Counted from the stretch's first letter, positions 1-9,460 are shown. The stretch: 64,000 nucleotides of DNA from Anaeromicrobium sediminis (GCF_002270055.1 NZ_NIBG01000020.1:1-64000); one strand, 5' to 3'. A program made the numbers and translations. The notes: generated by a model from the letters alone, not told the origin.

Positions 1-2280
1 ATTATTAATGTTACTTTCTAATTTAATATTATACTCATTTCCATTTTTCCTATATACTGAAGACTTTTTACCATATAGGGCCATATTTATTTGTCTCTGA
101 ATATCATACTTAGTTATTCCCATACTTATGGCCTTATCTTCATTCACATCCACATTTATTTCATATGTCTTATCCTTCATATTATGCTTTACGTTAGCTA
201 CACCTTCCATGTGGCTAATTTCTTTTTTAAGCATATTCGATACTTCTGCTAATCTATCTAAATCATCTCCTGATACTTTTATTTCTACCTTTGCATCGGA
301 TGGTGAAGCATTTGCTAGTAGTTTTACTTTACATTCACCTGCTGAAATATTTTCATCTAATAATACTTGTATAAAGTCTGCAAGCTCTAAATTAGAGTTA
401 AATCTACTATCTCCCTTTTCTAAATCAAATTTACAAACCATTTGTCCATAGTCATTTGAAGGCATGGCTGGTGGCATGGATATATAAAACTTTGGAAGGC
501 CATTTCCTACAGCAACCGTATAACTTGTTATCTCTGGCACATCCTTTAATAAGTCTACCACTTCATCTGTAAGTTCTTCTGTAGCATCTATATTCGATGC
601 TGCTTCTGAATTCATATCTATATACAGCAAAGTCTTATCCGTATAAGGGAAAAATTCTGATGGTAGTGCTGGCATTAATATCTTAACCACTAAAATTAGT
701 ATTATAAATGTACTTATTACTACAGTTTTAGATTTATTTAAAGAATTTCTTAAAGTATTTTTAAAGAATTTTCTTAATACATTTTCTTTCCCATTCTTTT
801 TAACTGTCTTTTTAAATAGCATAGCTGACATGGCCGGTGTAATAAACATGGATACCACATAAGCTGCTATTATGGATATTATAAGAACTAAAGGTATAGC
901 CACTAAGAAGTCTCCTGCTACTCCTGGCAATCCCAATAATGGTGAAAATGCCGCTATAGTAGTTAGCGTTGCTGTGAATATTGGAATGGCAGACATGCTA
1001 GTTCCCTTCTGTGCTGCTTCATCAGGAGTCTCTCCATTATCTATTCTCACTTGGATAGTGTCACTAATAACTATGGCATTATCCACTAGGATTCCAAGGG
1101 CTACTATTAAAGCCGTTAAGGACATCTGATGTATTTTTATTCCCATTAAATACATGACTCCAAAGGTTATTAGTATGGACATGGGAATAGCTGCTGATAC
1201 TACTAGGGCATTTCTCATACCCATTCCTAAGAATACTACTACAATAACCAATACTACACCCTCAACTAAATTTATCATAAAATCATTAACAGATTTAGAT
1301 ACATCCTCTGGTTGATATATGACTTCTTCTACTACTAGGTCCTCTGGTAATTGAGCCTTTACCTCATCTATTATTTTTCTTACGTCTTTACCTATTATTA
1401 CTACATTTTTTCCTTCTTTAAAATATCCAGTTAAGAGTACAGCATTCTTTCCATTTTGTTTATACTTTTGAGCTCCTTCTTCAAGGCCCATATATATGTC
1501 TGCCACATCTCTTAACCTTACTGTACTACCATTTTGTGACGATATTCCTATTATAGTATTTTCTACATCCTTTAAAGATGTGAATATACCTGGTGTTTTT
1601 ACTGTAATCTTATCTTTACCATATTCAATATCTCCAGATGGTATTTCAACATTTTGTGCTTGTAGTGCTTTATCTATATCATCAATTCCCATTCCATATT
1701 GATTTAATTTTTCTATATCTACAACTACTTTAACTTCTTTTTCTAATTTACCCTCTATGGTGAACTTAGATATTCCATCTACATCTGATAATTTATCTTC
1801 AAATAATTCACCAAAAGACTCTAATTGATCATAGGTATAATTGTCCCCTGATAAACTTATTATGATCCCTGCAGCTTCAGTTAAATCCGTATTTATATCA
1901 CTTGCCATAGTGCCACTAGGAAGTTCACTTTCCACATCAGCTACGGCATTTCTCACATCCTGCATGGCCTTGTCATTATCCACATCACTATCAAAGGCTA
2001 CTAAAACAATTGATAAACCTTCCTTAGATGTTCCTTCCACCTTATCAAATCCATCTAATTCCACCATCTTATCTTCTATCTTTTTGGTTACAAGTTCCTT
2101 CACATCGTTAGGAGATGCTCCTGGATAGGGAGTTACAATAAGGGCATAGGGTGCCGATACATCTGGACTCTCTTGTCTTGGCAATATATAGTAACTAACG
2201 GCTCCTACTATACCTATTACAATGGATAGAAATATAACTATTACCTTTTTCTCTATAACTTTTTTAATTATGCTATTCAT
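1..2280 (-). CDS. RND-family efflux transporter, first copy (C-terminal part outside the window)
   Basis: Inner-membrane resistance-nodulation-division pump, AcrB/MexB-like, which uses ion exchange to export drugs or other compounds. It begins with ATG at 2278-2280 and runs off the left edge after about 760 residues. The N-terminus has one membrane helix followed by the family motif LPRQESPDVSAP; a helix cluster near residues 330-490 contains ALGILVDNAIVISDTIQVR. It lies 13 bp behind its adaptor gene, so the two are co-transcribed. It is closely similar along its length to the pump at 4418-7471, showing a tandem duplication. Substrate cannot be read from sequence. Family confidence is high. 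Confidence 0.93.
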   Translation of the reverse strand, partial: MNSIIKKVIEKKVIVIFLSIVIGIVGAVSYYILPRQESPDVSAPYALIVTPYPGASPNDVKELVTKKIEDKMVELDGFDKVEGTSKEGLSIVLVAFDSDVDNDKAMQDVRNAVADVESELPSGTMASDINTDLTEAAGIIISLSGDNYTYDQLESFGELFEDKLSDVDGISKFTIEGKLEKEVKVVVDIEKLNQYGMGIDDIDKALQAQNVEIPSGDIEYGKDKITVKTPGIFTSLKDVENTIIGISSQNGSTVRLRDVADIYMGLEEGAQKYKQNGKNAVLLTGYFKEGKNVVIIGKDVRKIIDEVKAQLPEDLVVEEVIYQPEDVSKSVNDFMINLVEGVVLVIVVVFLGMGMRNALVVSAAIPMSILITFGVMYLMGIKIHQMSLTALIVALGILVDNAIVISDTIQVRIDNGETPDEAAQKGTSMSAIPIFTATLTTIAAFSPLLGLPGVAGDFLVAIPLVLIISIIAAYVVSMFITPAMSAMLFKKTVKKNGKENVLRKFFKNTLRNSLNKSKTVVISTFIILILVVKILMPALPSEFFPYTDKTLLYIDMNSEAASNIDATEELTDEVVDLLKDVPEITSYTVAVGNGLPKFYISMPPAMPSNDYGQMVCKFDLEKGDSRFNSNLELADFIQVLLDENISAGECKVKLLANASPSDAKVEIKVSGDDLDRLAEVSNMLKKEISHMEGVANVKHNMKDKTYEINVDVNEDKAISMGITKYDIQRQINMALYGKKSSVYRKNGNEYNIKLESNINN

Positions 2281-2293
2281 AAGTATGACCTCT

Positions 2294-3379
2294 CTACTCC
2301 ACTATTTTTATTTTAGTTCCATCATCTAAATTCTTCATACCGCTTATAGCTATTTTTTCTCCTGCCTTTAAGCCCTTTACTAACATCTTGTTATCAGAGA
2401 TTTTATCTATTTGTATAGTTCTCTTAAAAGCTCGATCTCCATCTATTACATACACATAGTCTTCTCCATTAGAAAAAATCGATGTTACTGGTACCCATAT
2501 GCCCGATTCCGCTCCTATAGGGAAATCCACATTGGCAATAGAACCTAATCTATACTTATTTGTATTAACTGTTACTTCCACATTATAGGTTCTACTTTCC
2601 TTATCTGGAACTTCTGAAATATTTGTTACAGTTCCATCAGCCTTATTTCCATCCACATCTACTTGGGAATTTTGACCTAATTTTAATTTATCAATATCCC
2701 TTTGAGATACCCCTACATTTATTACCTGTTCATTACTTCTAAGAACTAATATGGGATTATAGGCTCCTACTAATTCATTTTCTTCTACTAGCACATCTAA
2801 TACAATCCCATCATTTTTAGATTTTAGTGTTGCATCATGAATTAAAGTAGTTTTATAATCATAATCAGCCTTTGCCTGTTCATATTGAGCCCTTGCCTGT
2901 AAATATACTGATTCACTTTGATCCAGTTGAAGTTTCACTTTGTCATATGTATCTCTAGATACGGCCTGTTGACCATATAATTTCTCTATTTTATTAAAAT
3001 ATTCTCTATTATAACTTAGAGCATCATTGGCCTTTGTAATATTTAACTCCGCTGCATCTAATACTCCCTTAGCAGCTGTTACTTGGAAATTTAAATCAGA
3101 AGTATCTAGTGTTGCTAGTATTTGTCCTTTACTTACTTTATCACCCTTTTCCACATTTATAGATCCAATCTTTCCATTTACTTTAAATCCATATTTAGTG
3201 GTTTCCTTAGAATCTACAGTTCCTATATAGTCTAAGCTAACAGGCTTTTCATCCTTAGCTACCTCTTGTACCTTTACAGCCTTAACCCTTTCTTCCTTTT
3301 CATCTGCCTCAGCTTTATTGCAACCTGAGAGTGAAAACATCAACATTAATATAACCATTAGTGATACTAGTTTTTTCAT
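2294..3379 (-). CDS. RND efflux periplasmic-adaptor (MFP/HlyD-like) lipoprotein, first copy
   Basis: Membrane-fusion/adaptor subunit that partners the RND pump immediately downstream. The first 20 residues form a lipoprotein signal peptide with lipobox LSGC (lipidated Cys20), as expected in a Gram-positive cell without an outer membrane. The body shows the lipoyl-like half motif GFKVNGKIGSINVEKGDKV, a long coiled-coil hairpin (about residues 80-170), then beta-barrel segments. It is 361 aa, the same length as the paralogue at 7485-8570. Two inverted repeats that probably bind the neighbouring TetR protein lie in its promoter (3414-3474). ATG at 3379 is preceded by AAAAAGGGGATG. Confidence 0.92.
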   Translation of the reverse strand: MKKLVSLMVILMLMFSLSGCNKAEADEKEERVKAVKVQEVAKDEKPVSLDYIGTVDSKETTKYGFKVNGKIGSINVEKGDKVSKGQILATLDTSDLNFQVTAAKGVLDAAELNITKANDALSYNREYFNKIEKLYGQQAVSRDTYDKVKLQLDQSESVYLQARAQYEQAKADYDYKTTLIHDATLKSKNDGIVLDVLVEENELVGAYNPILVLRSNEQVINVGVSQRDIDKLKLGQNSQVDVDGNKADGTVTNISEVPDKESRTYNVEVTVNTNKYRLGSIANVDFPIGAESGIWVPVTSIFSNGEDYVYVIDGDRAFKRTIQIDKISDNKMLVKGLKAGEKIAISGMKNLDDGTKIKIVE

Positions 3380-3413
3380 ACTTTATTCATCCCCTTTTTT
3401 ATAATTTAATAGG

Positions 3414-3474
3414 ATTAATGAACCGATATTCATTAATGTGTATAATTTAAAATGAATGATTGGCCATTCATTTT
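3414..3474. promoter_or_regulatory. Two probable TetR operators in front of the first adaptor/pump operon
   Basis: Two perfect inverted repeats. Site A is ATTAATGAA-N6-TTCATTAAT (3414-3437). Site B has 10-base arms AAAATGAATG / CATTCATTTT around ATTGGC (3449-3474). Both share the core AATGAA...TTCATT. The same two site types, at nearly the same spacing (centres about 36 bp apart here, 34 bp there), recur in front of the second pump operon. Assignment to the TetR protein next door is inference from proximity and the recurrence. Confidence 0.72.
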
Positions 3475-3493
3475 TGATTTAAAAAAAATAATA

Positions 3494-4084
3494 TTATTTT
3501 AATGCATTTACGCACATTTTAACTATTTTATTTACTCTCTCTTCTGTTAACTTATTTGTATCCATGCCATCCCTTAATAACCAACTTATGTAGGTAAAGG
3601 GCATTGCTACTAATACTAATCCCATGTCAGTAGAGTCTACTTCTTCATCTAGTTCTTTTTTCTTTTTTCCCTTCTCAACCATAGCATCAATAAATTTTTG
3701 AATCGGCATTTCACTATTTTTAATTATTCTTTGAAAAGTAGTTCCTGATTCTACAGCTAATACTGCTGCAAGCATGGCCTTTGATGGATAGTTTCTAGCC
3801 ATGATAAACAGTTTTTTTATAAAATCCTCTATTATGTTATATATGGAATCTTCCCTTTTACATAAAGAATTTATCTCCTCATCATACATCCTAAAGTTAC
3901 TTCTTATTAATTCAGTAACTAACTCTTCCTTACTTTCATAATGTCTGTACATATATCCAGTAGAAACCCCTGCACGTTTTGCTATTTGTGCTATGGAAGC
4001 TCCCATGTATCCATATTCAACTATCATTTCTATTGCTGCTTCTTTTATTTTCTCTATTTTTGTTGGATCTGTTCTTCTCGCCAT
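3494..4084 (-). CDS. TetR/AcrR-family transcriptional regulator
   Basis: A 196-aa repressor of the TetR family. The N-terminal helix-turn-helix is visible as GASIAQIAKRAGVSTGYMYR (about residues 29-48), followed by the typical HYESKEEL motif; the C-terminal three quarters are the variable ligand-binding and dimerisation domain. It lies between two RND pump operons on the same strand and very likely controls both and itself: an AATGAA-N6-TTCATT palindrome sits in its own promoter region (4104-4123) and matches sites upstream of both adaptor genes. The ligand is unknown. Confidence 0.9.
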   Translation of the reverse strand: MARRTDPTKIEKIKEAAIEMIVEYGYMGASIAQIAKRAGVSTGYMYRHYESKEELVTELIRSNFRMYDEEINSLCKREDSIYNIIEDFIKKLFIMARNYPSKAMLAAVLAVESGTTFQRIIKNSEMPIQKFIDAMVEKGKKKKELDEEVDSTDMGLVLVAMPFTYISWLLRDGMDTNKLTEERVNKIVKMCVNALK

Positions 4085-4103
4085 AATTTACTTCCCTCTT
4101 CTT

Positions 4104-4123
4104 AAATGAATTTTAATTCATTT
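4104..4123. promoter_or_regulatory. Probable autoregulatory TetR operator
   Basis: Palindrome AAATGAATT-TT-AATTCATTT, 20 bp before the tetR start. Its core AATGAA-N6-TTCATT is the same as at 3417-3434 and 8592-8609. Confidence 0.68.
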
Positions 4124-4240
4124 TATTACATTCATACACTTTAGTCAATAGGAAATATTAAATTTTCTTTTCCAATTATATATCATAATTAGTTTTTTAA
4201 ATATAGTTATTTTTTATTTTTTTGAATTTTCCCACCAAAA

Positions 4241-4405
4241 GGCATACTTTGTATGCTTCGCTATGGAACCCTATGGTTCCCTTCGACGCAACTGAAGTTG
4301 CTGAGCACCCTCCTTTAAACAGGCAGGGGAATTCTTCCCCCACACCCCCTTCATTTTTAACTTATTCACAGTTTTAAAAGTTTATAATTTATGAGTAAGT
4401 TAAAA
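4241..4405. repeat. Dispersed structured element, copy 1
   Basis: About 165 bp, present four times in the window in the same orientation (also 29801, 32841, 45094). From left to right: a hairpin GCATAC-TTT-GTATGC, an almost invariant hairpin GGAACC-CTAT-GGTTCC, the constant TTCGAC, a hairpin GCAACT-GA-AGTTGC, a C-rich box (about 4319-4350) and a long-range pair ACTTA...TAAGT. It lies between the TetR gene start and the terminator of the second RND pump. No coding function is seen. Confidence 0.85.
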
Positions 4406-4432
4406 AGAGGTCTATTTCTAGACCTCTATTTT
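4406..4432 (-). terminator. Terminator of the second RND pump operon
   Basis: Hairpin AGAGGTCTA-TTTC-TAGACCTCT that includes the stop codon; on the minus strand it is followed by TTTTTAACTT, which merges into the dispersed element. Confidence 0.75.
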
Positions 4433-7400
4433 TCTTCCTTCCCTGAAAGTCTCTATTAAACTGTATATTACAGGTATTACTATCATAGTTAAAAAGGTAG
4501 ATGCAGCCAATCCAAACATGAGACTTATGGCCATGGGTGAAAATAAACTACTATTGCCTATGGCTAATGGAACTAAACCCATTATGGTAGTTACTGCGCT
4601 TAGTATGATAGCATTAAATCTTTTATCAACTGCATCTATACAAGCCTCATCTATATTGTGACCCTCATTTCTTGCATCATTTATATACTCAATTAAAAGT
4701 ATTCCGTTCTTAACAACCAATCCTATTAAAGCTATTATTCCTAAAAATGCCGTTAAGGACAGGGGCTTTTTAAAGAAGTATAGCCCTATAACAGACCCTA
4801 TTATAGATAGTGGTATGGTCATAAGTATTACTAGGGGTTGTATAAATGAATTAAATTGTATAACTAAAATAATATATATTAATATTACTGTAAACCCTGC
4901 TAATATGCCTGCCACACTAAAGTATTCCTTTATGTCTTCACGTTCTCCATCAAAGGTAATTTTTACGCCAGACAAATCCATTTTAGGAAGCAACTCATTT
5001 TCTATTCTATATTCAATCTCTGTAGCATTGTATCCTGGTAATTCATTGGCTAATAGTTCTATTGATTGTTCCCTATTAAAGGTTTTTATAGTATCTAGCT
5101 TACTGGAATAATTTATTTGAGCAAATTGTTTTAATGGAACTTTTTTCCCTGTTATGGACGATTTTATTTTCATGTTACTAAGAAGGGCCGTATCTTTAAT
5201 ATTGCTTTCTATTTTTATATTGTATTCGCCTCCATCCCTTCTATAAACAGAAGATACCTTACCATAAAGGGCCATGTTTATTTGCTTTTGAATATCATAT
5301 TTGGTTATTCCCATACTTATGGCCTTATCTTCATCTATATCCACTTGTATTTGATATACCTTATCCTTCATATCATGTCGTACATTAGTGGTTCCTTCTA
5401 ATTTAGACACTTCTTTTTTCATAATATTAGCCACTTCCATTAATCTATCTAAGTTTTCCCCAGACATTCTTACTATGATCTTAGCATCTTTAGGTACTGC
5501 ATTAGCTAAAAGCTTGGCCGTACACTTTCCTTCTGGTATATTTTCATCTAATATACTTTGTATATGGTCTAATAATTCTAGTTTTGATTTAAAACGATTT
5601 TCTCCTTTGGCTAAATCAAATTTGCAAAGCATTTGACCATAATCACTAGATGGTGTAGCTGGAGGCATAGTTAGATAAAATTTAGGTAATCCGTCACCTA
5701 CGGCCACCGTATAATTTGTTATTTCTGGTATGTCCTTTAAAACCTCTACCACATGATCTGTAAGTCTTTCTGTAGCCTCCATATTAGCTATATTTTCCGA
5801 ATCCATGTCTATATAAACTAAATCCTTATCCACATAGGGAAAAAACTCCGATGGTAACAGGGGCATAATTATTTTTACAGTAATTAATAAAACTATAAAG
5901 GTGCTGAGTACTACAGTTTTTTTTCTTTTCAAAGACTGTCCTAAACATTTGTGGAAAACTCCCCTTAACCTTTGTTTTTTTAATGCCTTCTCCTTAGTAG
6001 GTTTGAAAAAAATAGTAGCCAGAGATGGAGTTATGAACATGGCTCCCACATATGCTCCTATTATGGATATGATAAGCACTTGTGGTATAGCTAATAAAAA
6101 ATCTCCTGCTGCTCCTGGTAAGCCTAGTAGTGGTGAGAAGGCTGCTATAGTAGTAAGGGTTGCTGTAAATATAGGGATTGATGACATACTAGTCCCTTTA
6201 AAAGATGCCAGTTCATTACTTTCTCCCTTATCGATCCTCACTTGAATAGTATCACTAATAACTATGGCATTATCCACAAGTATACCTAATGCTATAATAA
6301 GAGCTGTTAAAGACATTTGATGTATCTTTATTTTCATTAAAAACATTACTCCAAAGGTCATTAATATGCAAAGGGGTATGGAAGTGGATACTACTAAGGC
6401 GTTTCTAAGACCCATTCCTATAAAGACTACTATTATTACTAGTACGATACCTTCTAGTAAGCTTAACATAAAATTATTTACTGAATCCGATACATCCTTT
6501 GGTTGATATACTACCTCCTCCACTACTAAATCGGTGGGCAATTTACTTTTAACATTATCTATTATCTTCCTTACATCTTTACCTATTAATACAACATTTT
6601 TATTTTCCTTAAAATAACCTGTTAAAAGTACTGCATTCTTTCCATTTTGTTTATATTTAGCCATACCTTCTTCTAAATCCACATATATATTAGCCAAATC
6701 CTTTAAACGAAGAACATTTCCATTTTGTGGCGATACAGCTATTATGGTATTTTCTATATCCTTTATGGATGTGAATATACCAGGTGTTTTTACTGTAATT
6801 TTATCTCCATCATAATCTATATCTCCCGTTGGAATTTCAACATTCTGTGCTTGTAATATTTTATCTATATCATCAATTCCCAATCCTATTTCATTTAATT
6901 TTCTAATATCTATATCTACCTTTACTTCCTTGTCAAGTTTACCTTCTATAGTAAATTTAGATATGCCCTCTGCATTTGAAAGTTCAGTCTTAAACAGCTC
7001 TCCAAAGGACTCTAATTGTTCATAAGTGTAATTTTCACCAGATAAACTTATTATGATTCCTGCACTCTTAACCAAGTCCGTATCTATGTGGATACCCATT
7101 ATACCTGATGGCAGATCCCTTCTCACATCTTCTATGGCATTTCTCACATCCTGCATGGCCTTATCGTTGTCCGCATCTGAATCAAACTTTACTATTATAA
7201 TTGATAGACCTTCCTTTGAAGTTCCCATAGCCTTTTCAAAATCATCCAATTCTACCATCTTATCTTCTATCTTTTTCGTAACCAATTCTTTTACATCTTT
7301 AGGAGTTGCCCCAGGATAAGATGTTATAACCATAGCATAAGGAGCTGATACATCTGGACTTTCTTGCCTTGGTAAAATATAGTAACTATATATGCCTACT

Positions 7401-7471
7401 AAACCTATTATTACCGCTAAAAATATGGTTATTACTCTCTTTTCAATAAGTTTTTTAATTATTGTATTCAT
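4418..7471 (-). CDS. RND-family efflux transporter, second copy
   Basis: Full-length 1017-aa RND pump, near the usual 1000-1050 residues. One N-terminal helix (MNTIIKKLIEKRVITIFLAV), a large extracytoplasmic loop, helices 2-6 around residues 335-490 with ALGILVDNAIVISDTIQVR, a second loop, then helices 8-12 with GFTVILIYIILVIQF and GLVVKNGILLIEYI. It follows its adaptor gene by 13 bp. The duplicate at the left edge aligns along its whole visible length, so the adaptor-pump unit was duplicated; sequence differences are many, so the copies may have separate substrates. Confidence 0.94.
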   Translation of the reverse strand: MNTIIKKLIEKRVITIFLAVIIGLVGIYSYYILPRQESPDVSAPYAMVITSYPGATPKDVKELVTKKIEDKMVELDDFEKAMGTSKEGLSIIIVKFDSDADNDKAMQDVRNAIEDVRRDLPSGIMGIHIDTDLVKSAGIIISLSGENYTYEQLESFGELFKTELSNAEGISKFTIEGKLDKEVKVDIDIRKLNEIGLGIDDIDKILQAQNVEIPTGDIDYDGDKITVKTPGIFTSIKDIENTIIAVSPQNGNVLRLKDLANIYVDLEEGMAKYKQNGKNAVLLTGYFKENKNVVLIGKDVRKIIDNVKSKLPTDLVVEEVVYQPKDVSDSVNNFMLSLLEGIVLVIIVVFIGMGLRNALVVSTSIPLCILMTFGVMFLMKIKIHQMSLTALIIALGILVDNAIVISDTIQVRIDKGESNELASFKGTSMSSIPIFTATLTTIAAFSPLLGLPGAAGDFLLAIPQVLIISIIGAYVGAMFITPSLATIFFKPTKEKALKKQRLRGVFHKCLGQSLKRKKTVVLSTFIVLLITVKIIMPLLPSEFFPYVDKDLVYIDMDSENIANMEATERLTDHVVEVLKDIPEITNYTVAVGDGLPKFYLTMPPATPSSDYGQMLCKFDLAKGENRFKSKLELLDHIQSILDENIPEGKCTAKLLANAVPKDAKIIVRMSGENLDRLMEVANIMKKEVSKLEGTTNVRHDMKDKVYQIQVDIDEDKAISMGITKYDIQKQINMALYGKVSSVYRRDGGEYNIKIESNIKDTALLSNMKIKSSITGKKVPLKQFAQINYSSKLDTIKTFNREQSIELLANELPGYNATEIEYRIENELLPKMDLSGVKITFDGEREDIKEYFSVAGILAGFTVILIYIILVIQFNSFIQPLVILMTIPLSIIGSVIGLYFFKKPLSLTAFLGIIALIGLVVKNGILLIEYINDARNEGHNIDEACIDAVDKRFNAIILSAVTTIMGLVPLAIGNSSLFSPMAISLMFGLAASTFLTMIVIPVIYSLIETFREGRKIEV

Positions 7472-7484
7472 TCAAATAACCCCT

Positions 7485-8570
7485 TTATTTAACGATTTTA
7501 ACTTTAGATCCATCGTCTAAATTTTTCATCCCGCTTACTGCTATAATTTCTCCAACTTTTACCCCCTCAATTTCCATCATATTGTCATATATATTTTTAA
7601 TTTTAATTCCCCTTTTAAATGCCCTATCTTCTTTTATTACATATACATAATCTTCTCCATTAGAAAATATGGCTGTCATTGGAATCCATATGCCCTCTTC
7701 TTCTCCCACAGGAAAGGACACTTTAGCAATTGAACCTAATCTGTATTTTTCATTATTTACTACTACTTCCGTATTGTAAGTTCTAGTATTTTCATCAGGC
7801 ACCTCACAAATGTTGCTTATTATCCCTTCTGAAATATTGTCTTCCACATCTACCCTAGCTTTCTTTCCCAATATAATTTCATCTATTTCACTTTGAGAAA
7901 CACCTATATTGACTACTTGACTCTCACTTCTAACTACCACAGCAGGATAATATGCTCCTATCAATTCATTTTCTTCTACTAATACATCTAGTACGACCCC
8001 ATCCTTCTTAGCTTTTATGGTAGAATCATCTATAATATTTATGGAATACTCATAGTCTGCCTTCGCCTTCTCATATTGAGCCTTGGCTTGTAAATATGAT
8101 GCTTCATTTTGATCTAATTGAAGTTTAGCTTTGTCATAATTGTCTTTAGAAGCAGCATTTTCTTCATATAGTTTTTCTATTTTCTTAAAATAATCCCTAT
8201 TGTAATCTAATGTATCCTTTACTTTCCCTATATTTAACCTGGCCGTGTCTAGTACTCCCTTAGTCCCCTTCATTTTAAAATTTAAATCCTTTACCTCTAA
8301 TATAACTAACACATCTCCAACCTTTACCGTGTCTCCCTTTTCTACCATAATCCTCTCAATTTTCCCATTTACCTTAAATCCATATTTAGTAGTCTCTTTA
8401 GAATCTACAGTTCCTATATATTCTAAAAATACAGGCCTTTTTTCAAATTTTACTTCCTGAACTTTTACTGCTTTTACCCTCTCCTTATTTAAATCTGCCG
8501 ATGCCTTTGAACAAGCTGTCAATGAAAATAAAAGTACAAAAGAAATTAATACCATACATACTCTTCTCAT
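7485..8570 (-). CDS. RND efflux periplasmic-adaptor lipoprotein, second copy
   Basis: Adaptor subunit of 361 aa for the pump at 4418-7471. It has a signal peptide with lipobox LTAC (Cys20), then a lipoyl-like region (GFKVNGKIERIMVEKGDTV), a coiled-coil hairpin around residues 85-170 and a beta-rich C-terminal half ending ISGMKNLDDG-like, as in the paralogue at 2294-3379. First gene of its operon, with paired TetR-type operators at 8591-8645 in its promoter region. Role is inferred from family and context. Confidence 0.92.
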   Translation of the reverse strand: MRRVCMVLISFVLLFSLTACSKASADLNKERVKAVKVQEVKFEKRPVFLEYIGTVDSKETTKYGFKVNGKIERIMVEKGDTVKVGDVLVILEVKDLNFKMKGTKGVLDTARLNIGKVKDTLDYNRDYFKKIEKLYEENAASKDNYDKAKLQLDQNEASYLQAKAQYEKAKADYEYSINIIDDSTIKAKKDGVVLDVLVEENELIGAYYPAVVVRSESQVVNIGVSQSEIDEIILGKKARVDVEDNISEGIISNICEVPDENTRTYNTEVVVNNEKYRLGSIAKVSFPVGEEEGIWIPMTAIFSNGEDYVYVIKEDRAFKRGIKIKNIYDNMMEIEGVKVGEIIAVSGMKNLDDGSKVKIVK

Positions 8571-8590
8571 GACTATTACTCCCTTCTTTT

Positions 8591-8645
8591 TAATGAATTA
8601 AAATTCATTATTCGCCCAAATAAAATGAATGGTTAGCCATTCATT
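8591..8645. promoter_or_regulatory. Two probable TetR operators in front of the second adaptor/pump operon
   Basis: Site A: TAATGAATT-AA-AATTCATTA (8591-8610). Site B: AATGAATGG-TTAG-CCATTCATT (8624-8645). They repeat, in the same order relative to the gene, the two site types at 3414-3474, which implies one regulator for both pump operons. Confidence 0.72.
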
Positions 8646-8796
8646 TTATACTTATTAAATTACTTTGTATACACACCAACTTTCCTGAGGATAACATCCC
8701 CCTTACAATATACTATATATATTCATATTGATTTAAAATATTACCAAATCAAAGAATTTTTTAATAATTTTTCAATAATTGATTCTCTTGAATTTT

Positions 8797-8825
8797 AAAA
8801 AAGCTAGGATTACTCCTAGCTTTTT
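8797..8825 (-). terminator. Terminator
   Basis: Hairpin AAGCTAGGA-TTAC-TCCTAGCTT with T runs on both sides. It overlaps the stop codon of the small membrane-protein gene at 8825-9136 and can work in both directions. Confidence 0.8.
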
Positions 8826-9136
8826 CATTTAAACACATATTCTCTATATAAGATAAAAGTTAATCCTAAAGGAAATCTAATTCCTATAACAGGATGAGCC
8901 TTTAGGCCTTTACATGTCATAATGGAATAAATACTTCCCATAGAATAGGGATCTATATTTATATAATCAAAATGAAAATCTATTTCTATTAAGTAGATTC
9001 CACTAAAAATTAATATGACATACAATATTTTCTTTACAAAACTTATGCCATCTTTTTTTATCCATCTATATGATAACCAGGTACTTCCTATGAATAATAA
9101 AACCCATATGAACAAATAGATAAATTTCATGTACAT
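8825..9136 (-). CDS. Small hypothetical membrane protein
   Basis: 103 aa, not recognised. Two hydrophobic segments near residues 3-22 (YMKFIYLFIWVLLFIGSTWL) and 36-52 (KILYVILIFSGIYLIEI) predict an integral membrane protein with a short C-terminal domain. ATG is preceded by AAGGGGAGAAATTT. It stands alone between the efflux cluster and a possible structured RNA (9184-9317), which lies directly upstream on the same strand and could be its leader. Function unknown. Confidence 0.6.
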   Translation of the reverse strand: MYMKFIYLFIWVLLFIGSTWLSYRWIKKDGISFVKKILYVILIFSGIYLIEIDFHFDYINIDPYSMGSIYSIMTCKGLKAHPVIGIRFPLGLTFILYREYVFK

Positions 9137-9183
9137 AAATTTCTCCCCTTAAAATACCTTATCCACTTTTGATTATTGACTCT

Positions 9184-9317
9184 CTTGGTGCAACGATAGG
9201 TTCATGCAAATAATTTCTAAATACCCCTAAATAGAACTTAACGATCTGACGGATAACTCCCCCTGAATAACCACCAACAATCTTTCACATGTTCCCTTTA
9301 TCGTTGCAACAGATAGT
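9184..9317 (-). ncRNA. Possible structured RNA or leader
   Basis: Intergenic stretch closed by a 10-bp pair TGCAACGATA / TATCGTTGCA about 105 nt apart, with CATG/CATG pairing just inside it and a hairpin TTCTA-N12-TAGAA (plus-strand sense). No open reading frame fits. It could be a free RNA or a leader for the gene at 8825-9136. It does not match a class I can name; strand is a guess from context. Confidence 0.35.
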
Positions 9318-9416
9318 GTTACTTACTAAATATAAGTTCTACATTTAGGATGAACTTACCTTCTATTTTATATAATAATACAATATACCAAAAAATGTCT
9401 TATATAGAACAATAAT

Positions 9417-9460
9417 GTGTTTTTAGGGAATGAAAATACACTTTTCTCCCCTAAAAACAC
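9417..9460. repeat. Perfect 12-bp inverted repeat
   Basis: GTGTTTTTAGGG (9417-9428) and CCCTAAAAACAC (9449-9460) around a 20-nt loop, lying upstream of the possible structured RNA and just downstream of a terminator. It could be a second terminator or a protein-binding site. Confidence 0.5.

Noticed and set aside
4241-4405. Short protein coded by the dispersed element
   Set aside because: Minus-strand frame gives a similar peptide in copies 1 and 2, but copy 3 changes the frame by a 2-bp length change in the third hairpin and there is no start codon with a ribosome site.
9184-9317. 6S RNA assignment
   Set aside because: A long closing stem is present, but no convincing central bubble and no recognised flanking genes; left as an unnamed possible RNA.
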